A DNA stretch of 64,000 nucleotides, taken from the NCBI GenBank assembly GCA_021234155.1, contig JAJEKV010000045.1, positions 10,300,631-10,364,630 on the forward strand, read 5' to 3'. A program made the position numbers and the translations under genes. Of the stretch, positions 25,701 to 35,137 are shown in pieces. Every line of letters starts with the position of its first letter. Positions within the stretch are counted from its first letter, which is position 1. The DNA is from Isoetes taiwanensis. Lineage: Eukaryota; Streptophyta; Lycopodiopsida; Isoetales; Isoetaceae. The notes below the pieces were generated by a model. The model ran no database searches and had not been told where the DNA came from. It saw only the letters and a program-made list of their open reading frames with translations.

Positions 25701-26400
25701 CTCATTCCTTGATGGGTTTTCGGGCTTCAACCAGATAAGCATACTTGAGAGGGATCGAGAGAAGACTGCCTTCATAACCCCTTGGGGTACATACGCCATG
25801 ACTAAAATGCCTTTTGGCCTGAAGAATGCCCCTTCCGTATTTCAAAGATCCATGGATACCATTTTTAAATCCTTGCCTTCAGCTAACTTTAGGGTCTTCC
25901 TAGATGATCTCTGCCTCGCCACCTCTCATAATGACCAACTGGTCATGATCAGAAAAATTTGCCTTCTATGCCAAGAATTTAAAGTTTGTCTTAACCCTAA
26001 AAAATGTGTGTTTTGGGTCCCACAAGGCATTTTGCTAGGTCACCAGATTTCCAGCCAGGGAATTCATGTTGCAAGGGATAAAATCACTATGATACAGTCT
26101 CTGCCAGCCCCTAGAACACTCAAAGATGGTAAGAGGCTCATTGGTATGACCAGTTTCCTCAGGATGCACATTCCTAACTTTTCCCACATTCTAAGCCCCA
26201 TCACGAAGCTGACAAGAACAGGTGGTGCAGTTTCCAAAGGCAAGAGTAAGTATGTTATGATTGAATGGACAGCTGAATGTCATGAAGCTTTTCAAGTCAT
26301 ACTTCAAGAATTACAAGTGGGCAGGGCACTCGGTACACCAGATGCAGGACAACCCTTTCAAGTTTACATCATCGCGGACAAAGAAAAGCAATTGGCATAG
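22738..26400 (+). CDS. Ty3/gypsy gag-protease-RNase H-RT polyprotein (1220 aa)
   Basis: ATG at 22738 (MPPKRGNAEEG) opens an uninterrupted frame only about 50 bases after the LTR. In order: a capsid-like gag region (MPTYDGTMNPHEYLTQFEEY), three cysteine-rich knuckles at about 23609-23770 (CSYCLKPNHPESRC, CLKCNKRGHFGQEC, CDFCKEIGHKEDRC), an aspartic protease with FLDGGSGQNVMP near 24257, and an RNase H fold at about 24754-25135 (LWFDGGISKQARIASAG, NAAEYEALLLGL, YGDSLLICKQV, EADCICKE). Reverse transcriptase follows from about 25430 (IPIEKKNGGLRICVDYQDLN, MPFGLKNAPSVFQRSM, active site VFLDDLCLAT). The RNase H before RT is additional to the usual gypsy one further on. The frame ends at 26398-26400 where a one-base shift would continue into the native RNase H. 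Confidence 0.92.
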   Translation: MPPKRGNAEEGIMEQGSNSQTDGHIVSAVPPYQIEVNLPVTMPTYDGTMNPHEYLTQFEEYYAESGKRKGSKVIVFGLAMRREAKSWFQYQECCGVTEWEVIKDNFMERFGTAASKGGLIQELPTLVIKKGESVPAFVERFNTYLLRCKDKKIDTPTIHLVEFFICGLKPHYKLYRKMGKLHDMGLLDSIHKALAKAMEISKQLLAVADDAQHMHDQYSPDWEQEPEACYTIAKEKKPSLKEEVAAEVAKATSKLESTMQTLVEFSKQMAEVLKVQSNTSTYGRPAYSGPPCSYCLKPNHPESRCFARPCLKCNKRGHFGQECPVCDFCKEIGHKEDRCLVKEYMLKMGKGNTSATLETPNHAFLVEATDEEQRAGKEEILAVQTRGQMDSARRSASPKKVTFFDPVTHTTSNTHVIAPALVLKEVASHMPACKSPANEVEALLKNSKVSIDLCTLLRIAPSYKQLLLSHTMEPDSDTSTHLVTQGAADPGIFSCEAIVNNVALPKVFLDGGSGQNVMPYHVMMQLKLQITSPASILLKSFDNQKVRPLGLVQGAKVAVKGIRVETDFVVISFGDDHQDTTSYGLILGRRWMKVVDARPIWSQGICTITDGQRTVTIYNNQGKIGARDEFSMLIEHEDMLQSVGVGHLQLQVPAIIHRPEERMCSTTLCHAKATLWFDGGISKQARIASAGIIIRDENHTVLRKTGKVIPFITSNAAEYEALLLGLDEALSLNITHLNIYGDSLLICKQVTGEFSAKHESMEVYRQKVLSKLHRFKYWSIQHIPREMNSEADCICKETLVHHLQQDSTHEEDLDPEAHQHMHPILVIDVSKEANTRVVHISKTGQQRTLSIGDHLSKTEYASLTQLFQEMVDIFAWDYSELKGIPHEYGMMEINLKPGSKPVTQKLRKINPVLLLLIRAEIDKMLAAGLIVDIQYPQWVSCIIPIEKKNGGLRICVDYQDLNKCTLKDFYPLPFLEEVLQAVAGKACYSFLDGFSGFNQISILERDREKTAFITPWGTYAMTKMPFGLKNAPSVFQRSMDTIFKSLPSANFRVFLDDLCLATSHNDQLVMIRKICLLCQEFKVCLNPKKCVFWVPQGILLGHQISSQGIHVARDKITMIQSLPAPRTLKDGKRLIGMTSFLRMHIPNFSHILSPITKLTRTGGAVSKGKSKYVMIEWTAECHEAFQVILQELQVGRALGTPDAGQPFQVYIIADKEKQLA

Positions 26401-26402
26401 CG

Positions 26403-28053
26403 TTGGCGCAAAGGGATAAAGTGTTTGGGTTCAATGGGAAGCAATGGGGGATAGAGGAAGAGAAGTATCCCAAATATGAAAAGTATGCTGCTGCATTGAT
26501 GTTCCTCTTGGATAAGCATGGATATTTGTTCCTGAGACAACATGTTACTGTGTTTATGAAGCACAATCCGCTCAAGATCCTTTTCAACCGATCCCAAAAG
26601 AAAGATAAGCTCTATAGGTGGTCTGCTCGTTTGGTGGAGTATGATTTGGAAGTGCAGCTGTACAACGCAAAACGGAATCCTAGTTTGTACATACCTTATG
26701 CTTTTTATTCCCATGATCTAGAGCTTGGGGACCCTGAGGTGTGCCCTGACATTGGTGAAGAATATCAAAGAATCGCCTTGATTGACTCAATACACTCATG
26801 GAAATACCCCATATGTAAGTATCTGCTCACCCAAGAGCTGCCTGCAGGTTTGACTCAGAGTTCAGCCAGGAGATTCAAGGAACGTTGTCTTCAGTATATA
26901 CTTGTGGAAGACATTCTTTGCAAGCCAGATAAATCAGGAACATATCTTAGATGTTTGGATGAGATCGAGCAGAAGTTGGTCCTCAAAGAATGCCACGATC
27001 AAATGTGTGGTGGCCATTTTTCTGGGGACACCACAGCAAAGAAGATTATGCTAAATGGGTATTACTGGCCCACAATTTTCAAGGACTGCCATGCATATAT
27101 CCAGAAATGTCACCAATGCCAGATCCACGGCCGGAAAATCTTGCACCCAGGAGCCTTAAACCCAATAATCACACCCGGGCCGTTTCAAGTATGGGGATTG
27201 GATTTCATTGGCAAGATAGAACCTCCATTAGCTGCCTAGCATAATTATATCCTTGTGGCCACTGATCTCTTTACTAAGTGGGTGGAAGCGGTACCTCTGA
27301 GGGATGCAAACGCAAAGGTTACAGCAAAATTCATCTACACAGAGATATGCAACAGGTTTGGAATACCCTTTCATATTATTACTAACAGAGGCACACCTTT
27401 TGTAAATGATCTTTTGCAGCATCTAGTATAGTACCTAAAGATCAAACATACCAAAAGTAGCTCCTATTACCCCCAGGGTAATGGGCAATCAGAAGCCACC
27501 AACAAAGTTCTTAAGGGCATCCTTAAGAAAACAGTAGCAGAACACAAACGAGATTGGAATTTGAAATTGACTGATGCTTTGTGGGCCTATAGGACTACCC
27601 ACAAACACTCTATAGGGATGACACCATTCCAGCTTGTATATGGCCGAAGCCATGTTGCGGTGCATCTCGAAGTTGCCGGCTTTTTAAAGTTTATCTATCA
27701 ACAAAACTTGTGCGAGGGGAAGAAGCGGTGGTACATAGAATATGCTTCTTTGGAAAAACTAACCCAAATTAGAGACTAAGCTTATGAAAGCATGGTATTG
27801 AAGAAGAAAAGGGAGGAAACTACTTTCAACAAGAAAAAACAGTTACAAGATTCATATGTTCCCTGGGGATATGGTGTTGATCCGGGATAAGAAAATCGAG
27901 AAGAATCCCCCAAAATTTGCAAAACCTTTTGAAGGGTCCATATTTTGTCAAAAAGCGTCTTTGGTACTAACTCCTATCTTTGCGGGATCTCCATCTAGAG
28001 GAATTACCAAATCCTATCAACATACAACATCCGAAGAAATACTTTGGATCTAA
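26403..28053 (+). pseudogene. Nested gypsy element: native RNase H and integrase, broken
   Basis: The frame from 26403 continues RT-connected RNase H (ALMFLLDKHGYLFLRQHVTV) after a one-base shift from the upstream polyprotein. It then enters integrase with an HHCC zinc-binding arrangement (CHDQMCGGHFSG to CHQCQ, about 26990-27120) and the first catalytic Asp in VWGLDFIGKI near 27190. A stop at 27237-27239 precedes LVATDLFTKWVEAVPL, and another stop falls near 27429. The catalytic Glu lies in NGQSEATNKVLKG at about 27481. The end (GMTPFQLVYGRSHVAVHLEV) is again shifted. RT and RNase H may be serviceable but integrase is not, in this copy. Confidence 0.88.
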
Positions 28054-28101
28054 TATTGTGATGGGAGGGGACCAGCCCGCTTTTTATTTACGGGCATCAA
28101 A

Positions 28102-29468
28102 TGTTGCCACTAGGTGGCAAACATTTTCATTGTTTTGACAAATACATTTCACATTGTTTTGGGCATTTCATATAATTGTCCTTTGGTTATTTGAAGTTGC
28201 AGCCTAGATGCGCCCGTGCTCAAGACCCGGTGAGTAGGAGCACCTCTCGTTGAGTCGTTTAGATTCACGAGGCCATGGGGGAGTTACTATGGCACAGTTC
28301 CAGTTCCATTGACGTTCCATTGACGGCATATGTAGTGAGAAGACTTGGTGTGTTGGAACATCTCATTCAAAATTTATGATTTTGCATGGCCATGGAGGAG
28401 ACACCATGGTGCAGTTGAGATCTGTGTTGCTAGAACATAGGCCTTTTTAAGTTAGAAGGTTTTTGCACTTGCTCTTATTAACGTTTACATTTGGTATATT
28501 AAAAAACAAAAAACAAAAAAAAAGGGAAAAAGACAAAAAGAAATCGCATGAAGACAATTAGGTTTGCAAATTCCGGTAGAGCTGCGGAACAGGTGGAGAC
28601 TTGGAGAAGAAGTGGTTTTAACAGAAGATTTATGGCACTGCAAGATCTGGAGTGGCTATTATGGCATCTGACACTATTCTGGTGGAGGGAAAAAGCCGTT
28701 GCAGCAGATTCCGGAAGCATGGGAAGCGGGATAAAGAGGAAAAGAACAGATGAAGAAGGGGCTCTCAGTTGGACATTCGTAAGGGGTATGTTCTTGGGCA
28801 GCCAGAAAAACATTGTTTCAAGAATTTTGTGATGTCTACCATTGATTCAAACATTCTGATAATATTTAGCTCAATTATGTGCTGTCTTTTGGGCTAGTTC
28901 AGGGATTCTTATCTCAGATTTTAGCTCTTGCCATTGAAAAACTCAATATATCTAGTATATTGGCTGTTGTTATTTCGAAATATCGCCATTGTTGCTGTTG
29001 TTGTTTCAAGATATCTCCATTGTTGCTGTAGTTATTTCAAAATATCACAATTGTTGCTGTCTTTAGGTCTGGTTCAGGAATTCTTATCTCAGATTTCTGC
29101 TCCAGACAACATTGAAAAATTCAATATATCTGGTATATTGGCTGCTGTTGTCTCAAAATATTACTATTGTACCAAGTGTTTTCCTGATCAAATCGTATGA
29201 AGCGAAGATTGAACTCCTTGTGGGAGCGAAACTCAGTGTTCATTCATCTAGGCTTTGATGTTTCAGATTGATCCAAAAAGCAGAAGTTTTACATAAGGTT
29301 ATCAAAACTGTTCTTTCTCATTTCATCACCCATTTGTCAGACATTGGAAAAAGATATTTGATTTAAGGAGAAATCATAGCTGAGGAGTGATTGGCCCAAC
29401 CAATCTGGAGGTCCTGATCACTTGGGGTCTCTGAAGACTGTTGCACAAAGCCTAATTTGTGTGCAACA
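28102..29468 (+). mobile_element. 3' LTR of nested Ty3/gypsy element
   Basis: Second copy of the 1.37-kb LTR, with the same TGTTG start and CAACA end. A purine-rich stretch, gatgggaggggacc, lies about 30 bases upstream (28060-28073) and is the best polypurine-tract candidate. The five bases flanking the element (TTATT on the left, AGAGT on the right) do not match, so no target-site duplication is visible. Confidence 0.93.
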
Positions 29469-31034
29469 AGAGTGTATGCCAAAATGGAGTAAGAGAAACA
29501 GACAATAGGCTGTGATACAGGAGTCAAACGGGGTTGCCCATTATCCATGACACTATTGGTATTTACATTGATGCATTACAGGGATTCATAGAAGAAAGAC
29601 AGGGAGATGCAGATGCCCCCACTCTAGGGGACACTAGGGTACCCACCATGTTGTACGCTGATGACTTAAGCATAATGGCTACTAAGAACAGGGGTATGCA
29701 CAGACTATTAGGGCTACTAAAAGCTTTCTGCAACAAGACAGGTCTATCAGTGAACCTCGCAAAGACCAAGATAGTCACATTTGGAACCAGGAGTAAACAC
29801 AGACCTTTCAAGTATATGGGTGCAGAATAGAAGGAATCGGCAGAATATAAATACTTGGTATAAGATGCACACGGTACAAGTAAATGGTCTAAGGGAGCGG
29901 ATGCCAGATTCCAGTCGACTATAGGAAGCTACTTTAATATGAAAAACTCAATACAGTGGTCACGTCAACACTATTTATGGATCAGAGGCATGGGGACCTG
30001 GCTTATCAGATTAGAAATAGGAAAAACACGAAGGAATTTTCAAACAATGGCACATACAGGAATTCAGAGTGCAGAGAAACACACCCTTGGCAGTCATAGT
30101 ATATGAGACGGATCAGAGACTAATGGAGATTAGAGCCTGGGAATGGACCATCAGATATCTGCCGAAAGATAACATGGGAGGACATACGGGAAAACTATCA
30201 ACAATCGCAATCCGGGAGTCAGCCAAATTACACATCGTGACAGGTAACAAATAGTTCAGGGAAGTCGTATGGATCAGAGAGATGGGGATGAATCTAGGTG
30301 ACATACTAAACGAAGGGAAATGGAATGAAGATTGGGTCGACAGAGCGACAAGGACATGGTTACAAAAGCACAGCGGCACGAAAACACTTTGGCTGAGATA
30401 AGTCTTCAATCCGGACCAGCAGATAGGACAACAAATGTATAGAGACAGCCGGTTAGGGACGGCAAGAAGGGACACCCTAGCAAGATTCAGGATGGGGAGT
30501 CACGACCTAAGAATCGAGGACAGATGGAGGAAAGTGGAAAGGGAGAATCGAGTCTGCAGAATTTGTGATACAGGGGGAATAGAAGATGAGAACCACATGC
30601 TCAATGACTGTACAACATACAAAGACATCAGAAGTAAGTACAGGCTTGTAAGGTGGGGAGAACCAGCACACATCCTCATGGCAAGAGTGGAGACAAAAGC
30701 AGATCTGGCTAGGGAAATGATAACCAGGCACCGGGAGGTGCACAAGGAAGAAGGGCTAGTAATATAAACCACTGCAAAGATGGGACATTAAAGCCCGCGA
30801 TACGCATAGCTAAAAGCTGATGATAACGACGCACCCTTGCATGGTCATGATGTGAATTATAATCGGGGTGCCGGCATTAATAGAAAATAAGATAAGCCCT
30901 CCGAAAAGGCTACAATGTACCAGCATGATACATTGGTAGCACCCCCCTGGGTGAGCTCGCCCATGCTACATCAGTCTGGTGGCCTCAAGGCACTAGGGAC
31001 AATAATTGTATCCAATTCTATTCTATTCTATTAT
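29469..31034 (+). mobile_element. LINE, downstream half (RT palm, zinc-binding C terminus, 3' UTR)
   Basis: Directly after the gypsy LTR the LINE resumes with the GVKRGCPLS motif of RT (about 29525, another frame), then TMLYADDLSIMATKNRGMHR, whose YADD catalytic box is at 29653-29664, and SVNLAKTKIVTFG. A decayed thumb/connection region follows. The C terminus (30435-30767) reads LARFRMGSHDLRIEDRW and then CRICDTGGIEDENHMLNDC, a C-x2-C-x9-H-x4-C zinc-binding pattern of some LINE families. The 3' end is a short run of TTCTA repeats instead of poly(A). Stops near 29828 and 30252 show decay. Confidence 0.88.
31012..31033 (+). repeat. (TTCTA)n tail ending the LINE
   Basis: The word attctattctattctatta closes the LINE 3' UTR. 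Short-tandem tails of this kind replace poly(A) in several non-LTR families. A second (TTCTA)n run occurs at 60418-60440. Confidence 0.7.
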
Positions 31035-31066
31035 TACAATGATTGAGAGAGAAACAAAATTTTAAA

Positions 31067-32572
31067 CTATTCTTGGAATCTTCGATATGTAGGGTGGTCC
31101 TCCAAGAACTTCTTTACTTGGGCTGTACGAACTGTACATCCCAAGTTTCTGAAAATATTGGTGGGCGTCCCACCTTGCAAAGCTGTCACCAATTCTTCCA
31201 CTCTTTGGTTCGATGTGTAGGTCGCAGTAATGGCTAATCTGCCCTGACGTCGGTAAGGGACCGCAAAGTCGAAGATGCTTAACGCTATTGCCCTCTTTAC
31301 TAGTATGACATGGCCGATGTTTTGAGGCATTGGAGCATGTCTACCAAATCTTGAGAGGGCAATCAGCATGAACACCCCTTCTTCTCCCCATGGGCTGAAC
31401 TGCCGGCGGATCATTGCTATCCTTCCGTCGGTGAGGAGTGGAAGGTAGTACCTGAGGGCCTTGTCATATCCCGCCTCTTCTGCTGCATCTCCGGTCCTGA
31501 TGCTGGACCTATGCCTCCCAGAGTATTCGTCCACCGGTACTACAGTCAGGTCCTTGTAATCTGTATACACGGACCTAAAGGAGGTTAGATTGATCATGCT
31601 TTTGTTGACACCCACTGGAGTCGTTGATGAAAAGCTAGGCAGGAGTGCACTTGTGGTCTTACCCTTGATGTCCATCCGATTTCGGATGGCGATAAATTCT
31701 TCTTCTGAATGCAGCTCCTATTGAGTCATCATCTGACGGATATTGTTCTAGGCTTCGATGTCAGATGATGACTGCCCCATGTAGGTGTGCACTTCTCGTA
31801 TGCTGACGGGCAAGTCTTGCGTATCCAAGTCGATGAAGTCATCGAGGTTCGCAGGAGGTGTAGGAGTCCATCCACCCTGTATCCTCGGTCTCTGCACTCT
31901 GGAAGATGCTTGATATCCTACAGTAGGAGATACTCCTGGCCTTCGATCATGACCGGGGTCAAGCTGATGATGCCTAACCCAAGGGGGGGGAGCTGTCCTC
32001 ATCGTCCTTAGGCCTTCGTCGAAGTCCTGAAGTTCTTGCTCTGCTTGCTGGCGCTCTTGAATGGGGTCAACATCGATGAGGTCTTCGACATCGTAGCCGT
32101 GTCCACCTTCTTCTTCCTCCTCCCATTCTGAGCCTTCATACTCCAAGAGTAGTTGATCTTCTGATGTGGAGGCATGGGGCTCAATGTTTGGTGGCTGGAT
32201 AGAAGGTTCTCCTATTTGAGTTTGGGCTCTATGGGACAAGAATATGGCTACAGCAAGAGTGTAGGAAAAATACATTTTCCTGTTTATAGATATGGTCATG
32301 TAGTCTGGCATGCGAGCAGCTCTATTTTTCAAGTATTTGACGATGTTAGGAACATCGCTCAATGCAGCTTGTAGCACTGTCCTAGGTGCAAAGTATCCTA
32401 TGTAGAGAGGGAGCTCTACCAAGGAAGGGCCTACCTTAACTTGGAACTCTCGCATGATGTCATTATACCTACATTAATTTTTTTTTTGGAATACAACAAA
32501 GATAGAGTTGATGTCGGCCTCGGCCACATGAGCAGTGGCGTTGTACCATCGCCTGAAGGAAGAAGTGGCCAT
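31067..32572 (-). pseudogene. Unit A: unidentified protein, decayed 501-codon frame
   Basis: One minus frame runs from ATG at 32572 (MATSSFRRWYNATAHVAEAD) to a stop at about 31067 and is broken by only three stops: one at an A-run around 32473, and two around 31720-31748. The encoded protein has an N-terminal globular part (LPLYIGYFAPRTVLQAALSD), an acidic low-complexity middle (EYEGSEWEEEEEGGHG), a proline-rich linker, and a conserved-looking C-terminal domain (YLPLLTDGRIAMIRRQFSPW, then VILVKRAIALSIFDFAVPYR). I recognise no family. It has a TATA box 97 bases upstream of the ATG and two palindromes further upstream. The LINE tail lies just beyond its stop. It could be a gene of a larger mobile or viral element, or a captured host gene. 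Confidence 0.55.
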
Positions 32573-32668
32573 GATGCTGATGTGACAGATAGAAGCGCCT
32601 CTGTGATCAGGAAAATCGCCTTGGAGTGAGGAGTGAAACTTTAGGTTGCAAATGAGGGTTATATTGTG

Positions 32669-32676
32669 TATTTATA
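32669..32676 (-). promoter_or_regulatory. TATA box of unit A
   Basis: TATAAATA on the minus strand in the context GCCTATAAATACAC, 97 bases upstream of the unit A ATG. The same CCTATAAATA core precedes unit B. Confidence 0.6.
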
Positions 32677-32859
32677 GGCAGACCTTAATTTTTGAAATTT
32701 TTGGGTTTTGGACATGTCTATCACTTCGAGGTCTAGCTAGGTATTTTACAGGTAGTCTAAGATGTGAACATGTATAGGACTTCCTAATGATCCTATTGCA
32801 ACAAATTTCAGCTAATTTAGAGGTGGTTTAGGTGAATTATGGCCGTTTAAATTTGATCA

Positions 32860-32922
32860 CTCACACAGTGCGTGAGAGGCTCGAGCTAAATTTTAGCTAA
32901 GGCCCTGAGCACACTCTGTGAG
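32860..32922. repeat. 63-bp palindromic element, copy 1
   Basis: Arms CTCACACAGTGCG and CACTCTGTGAG enclose an inner palindrome AGCTAAATTTTAGCT. This is the copy nearer to unit A, 184 bases upstream of its TATA box. Its outer arm has more mismatches than copy 2. Confidence 0.8.
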
Positions 32923-33063
32923 TGGTGGGCTCCTGTTTAGGTCCTCAGTGACTCCAAAATTTTGGTATGAAGACAGAATCTTGCTTATCTGATGGAGTTA
33001 AGCCAGAATATGCCCTTAGTTTCTTGTTTTGGACTTGTCTAGGTATGGATCAGTGGGCAAATA

Positions 33064-33125
33064 CTCACACAGTGCGCGAGAGGGCCGAGCTAAAATTTAC
33101 TAAGGCCCTGGACGCACTGTGTGAG
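33064..33125. repeat. 62-bp palindromic element, copy 2
   Basis: This is the best hairpin of the four. The outer 13-bp arms CTCACACAGTGCG and CGCACTGTGTGAG pair perfectly, and GGGCC pairs with GGCCC inside them. It lies 204 bases from copy 1. Confidence 0.85.
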
Positions 33126-33257
33126 GGGTGGAGCTCTATATATTCACTTTTTGTCCAAATTAATCAAAACAAATTACACATGCCATCATTATGACTACAT
33201 CAAAGACATTATTATAGTTCACAACCCAACTTAAACAAGTTTTATATTACAAAAATT

Positions 33258-34372
33258 TTATGTACATGGTTTAGCAGTCTTCTTTCTTGATAGCTTCATA
33301 TCTCTAGGCATGCAACTGACTCTTTTTGCACGAAGAGCACACGCTAGAAAGTCTTTAAAATGCTGGACCAGCTTTTGCTTCGTTGTTTCTGGCAATGCGA
33401 GCAACATGTCATCTCTTACTCGCTTGTCATCTATTACTTGCAGGTCAATCTTGCAAATGCGGCTCTTGGGATCAGAAGTCCATACCTCCTCTAAAAGTGC
33501 CGCATCTCCCGAGCAGCTTTCGCGAAGCATGAGTCCTTGTTCCTGTTCATGGGCTTCTTGGGTGGTACAGGTCTTTCCGGGGGCGGCTTCAAGGTGTTTT
33601 CTTTTGTGGGCCTTCCTCCTTTGACGTACCGGACCTTGTGTTCCTCGTAATATTTGGAGTACGCTTCGTACATCTTAATGCTCTCTTTATACTCCGCCAT
33701 CTTCTTCTTGTACTCTCACTCGTGGCTTGAGTATGTAGGATTCCCTTGCCGGCTTGTTTGGCTTCTTGGGATCTACAGCTGGTTTAGGCCAGGCCGGGTA
33801 GGGAGGTGGTGTGCTACTTCTTGGTTATCGAGGATTGGAGGGTCCTGTATCTTCCCTGTGGTGAGGTATTCTCCAAGCATCATCGTCTAAGTCCATGTCT
33901 GAAGAGAAACATGCGGGTATGTCGGGCTCCCTCTTCGTGAATGTCACCCCTTTGCTGGGTATCTTATTCGTCTTCCTCGCAGGTTCCTTTGCAGGAGTGG
34001 ATCCTTGCCCTTCTCTTCTCTTTGCCTTTGGAGTTCCTCCTTCTCTGCTAATCGTCTTTTCTTTGGTTCCCTCTTTCTCTTGTTGATCCTCCTATGACGA
34101 CGAGCCTCTCTCTCTACAGTTACGGGGTCTGGCTCCTCGTCATCGTTCTGATCTCCATCCTGCTGGTTCTCGGAGTTCCCCTGTTGGTCGGGATTCTGCT
34201 GGTGATCTTGCTCATGCTGCTCCTGTTTCCGTTCTTATTCCTAGTGTTTCCGTTCGGGGTTTAGTTGATCTGGGTCTAGGTTTTGGGACCCTTCTGTTCT
34301 GATGCGTCCTTGGACCTCCCTCGCCTTCTGTTTGGTGACGAGGTCCTGGATGTTGGTTGATCCATCGTCCAT
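33258..34372 (-). pseudogene. Unit B: unidentified charged, coiled-coil-like protein, decayed
   Basis: ATG at 34372 opens MDDGSTNIQDLVTKQKAREV. After two early stops near 34222-34230 the frame continues with a Q/D/E-rich stretch and a strongly basic segment (RRHRRINKRKREPKKRR at about 34040-34100) that resembles a nuclear localisation signal followed by a charged helix. Frameshifts occur near 33965 and 33510. Later pieces read MDLDDDAWRIPHHRED, PKKPNKPA, KMAEYKESIKMYEAYSKYYE and, at the end, LPETTKQKLVQHFKDFLACA. No family is recognised. It has its own TATA box and palindrome pair, as unit A does. Confidence 0.5.
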
Positions 34373-34508
34373 AACGACTCTATCAATTTGTTTGATGCGG
34401 GCTATGTTTTGAAATAGTCTGATCGCCTTTGGAGCACCTAAAAATCACCTTGTTAGTCGAAGCCAGCAAGTTGGAGGAGTACGGTGAGAATGAGGAACCC
34501 TAAGGATC

Positions 34509-34516
34509 TATTTATA
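34509..34516 (-). promoter_or_regulatory. TATA box of unit B
   Basis: TATAAATA on the minus strand in the context GACCTATAAATAGATCC, 137 bases upstream of the unit B ATG. Confidence 0.6.
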
Positions 34517-34631
34517 GGTCTGAGAGTTTTAGAGTTTTGACCTGCAATTTTCATGTTATCCCATTATATAAAACATTATTGTTTGTTGGATTGAAATATT
34601 GGGTTCCTTTAGACTGAAGTCGTTGCCGCTA

Positions 34632-34694
34632 TTCACACAGTGCGCGAGGAGGCCGAGCTAAGATTTAGCTAGGGGCCCTGGTGCACTCTGTGAG
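34632..34694. repeat. 63-bp palindromic element, copy 3
   Basis: Same orientation and layout as copies 1 and 2, with TTCACACAGTGCG as the left arm and GCACTCTGTGAG as the right. It lies 116 bases upstream of the unit B TATA box. Confidence 0.8.
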
Positions 34695-34844
34695 GGGTCA
34701 CTCCTTTTTTACTCTATTTTAGGTTTTCTAGACACTTTCCTAGGGGTATGACATGTTTTCCTAGCTTAAAATTGGATTCTAAGCTGCCTTATGCTATCAA
34801 ATTACTTTAATTATGCATCTTCCTGGGTGAAACATGGTCAAACA

Positions 34845-34907
34845 CTCACACAGTGCGCGAGAGCCTCGAGCTAAATTTTAGCTATGGGTCCAAATGCACT
34901 TTGTGAG
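34845..34907. repeat. 63-bp palindromic element, copy 4
   Basis: Left arm CTCACACAGTGCG, inner palindrome AGCTAAATTTTAGCT, right arm GCACTTTGTGAG, followed by GGGGTCACTC as in copy 3. It is 213 bases from copy 3. Confidence 0.8.
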
Positions 34908-35115
34908 GGGTCACTCTCTGATGGCCAAAGTTTTTCAGGTTTCAAGGTTTTTAGTTATACTTCTGCTAACTATTTTTAGCTTAGCTTATTATTCTAAGAT
35001 GAGAAAAAAAATTCCCATTTTCGAGGTTCATGCTTGGGTTGCCATCCCCAAGACTGAAGATCTAAACTGTTAGTACTACTAGGGAATTGGCCAGTGCTCA
35101 ATCTTGATCTACCAA

Positions 35116-35134
35116 GATCATTGCTATGATACCA
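35116..35134 (-). promoter_or_regulatory. Primer-binding site, initiator-tRNA-Met type
   Basis: The minus strand reads TGGTATCATAGCAATGATC three bases after an LTR-like end in TTCA. The first 12 bases match the common plant PBS TGGTATCAGAGC at 11 of 12 positions. The internal region of the element therefore lies at lower coordinates, that is, towards units B and A. Confidence 0.65.
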
Positions 35135-35137
35135 CTT

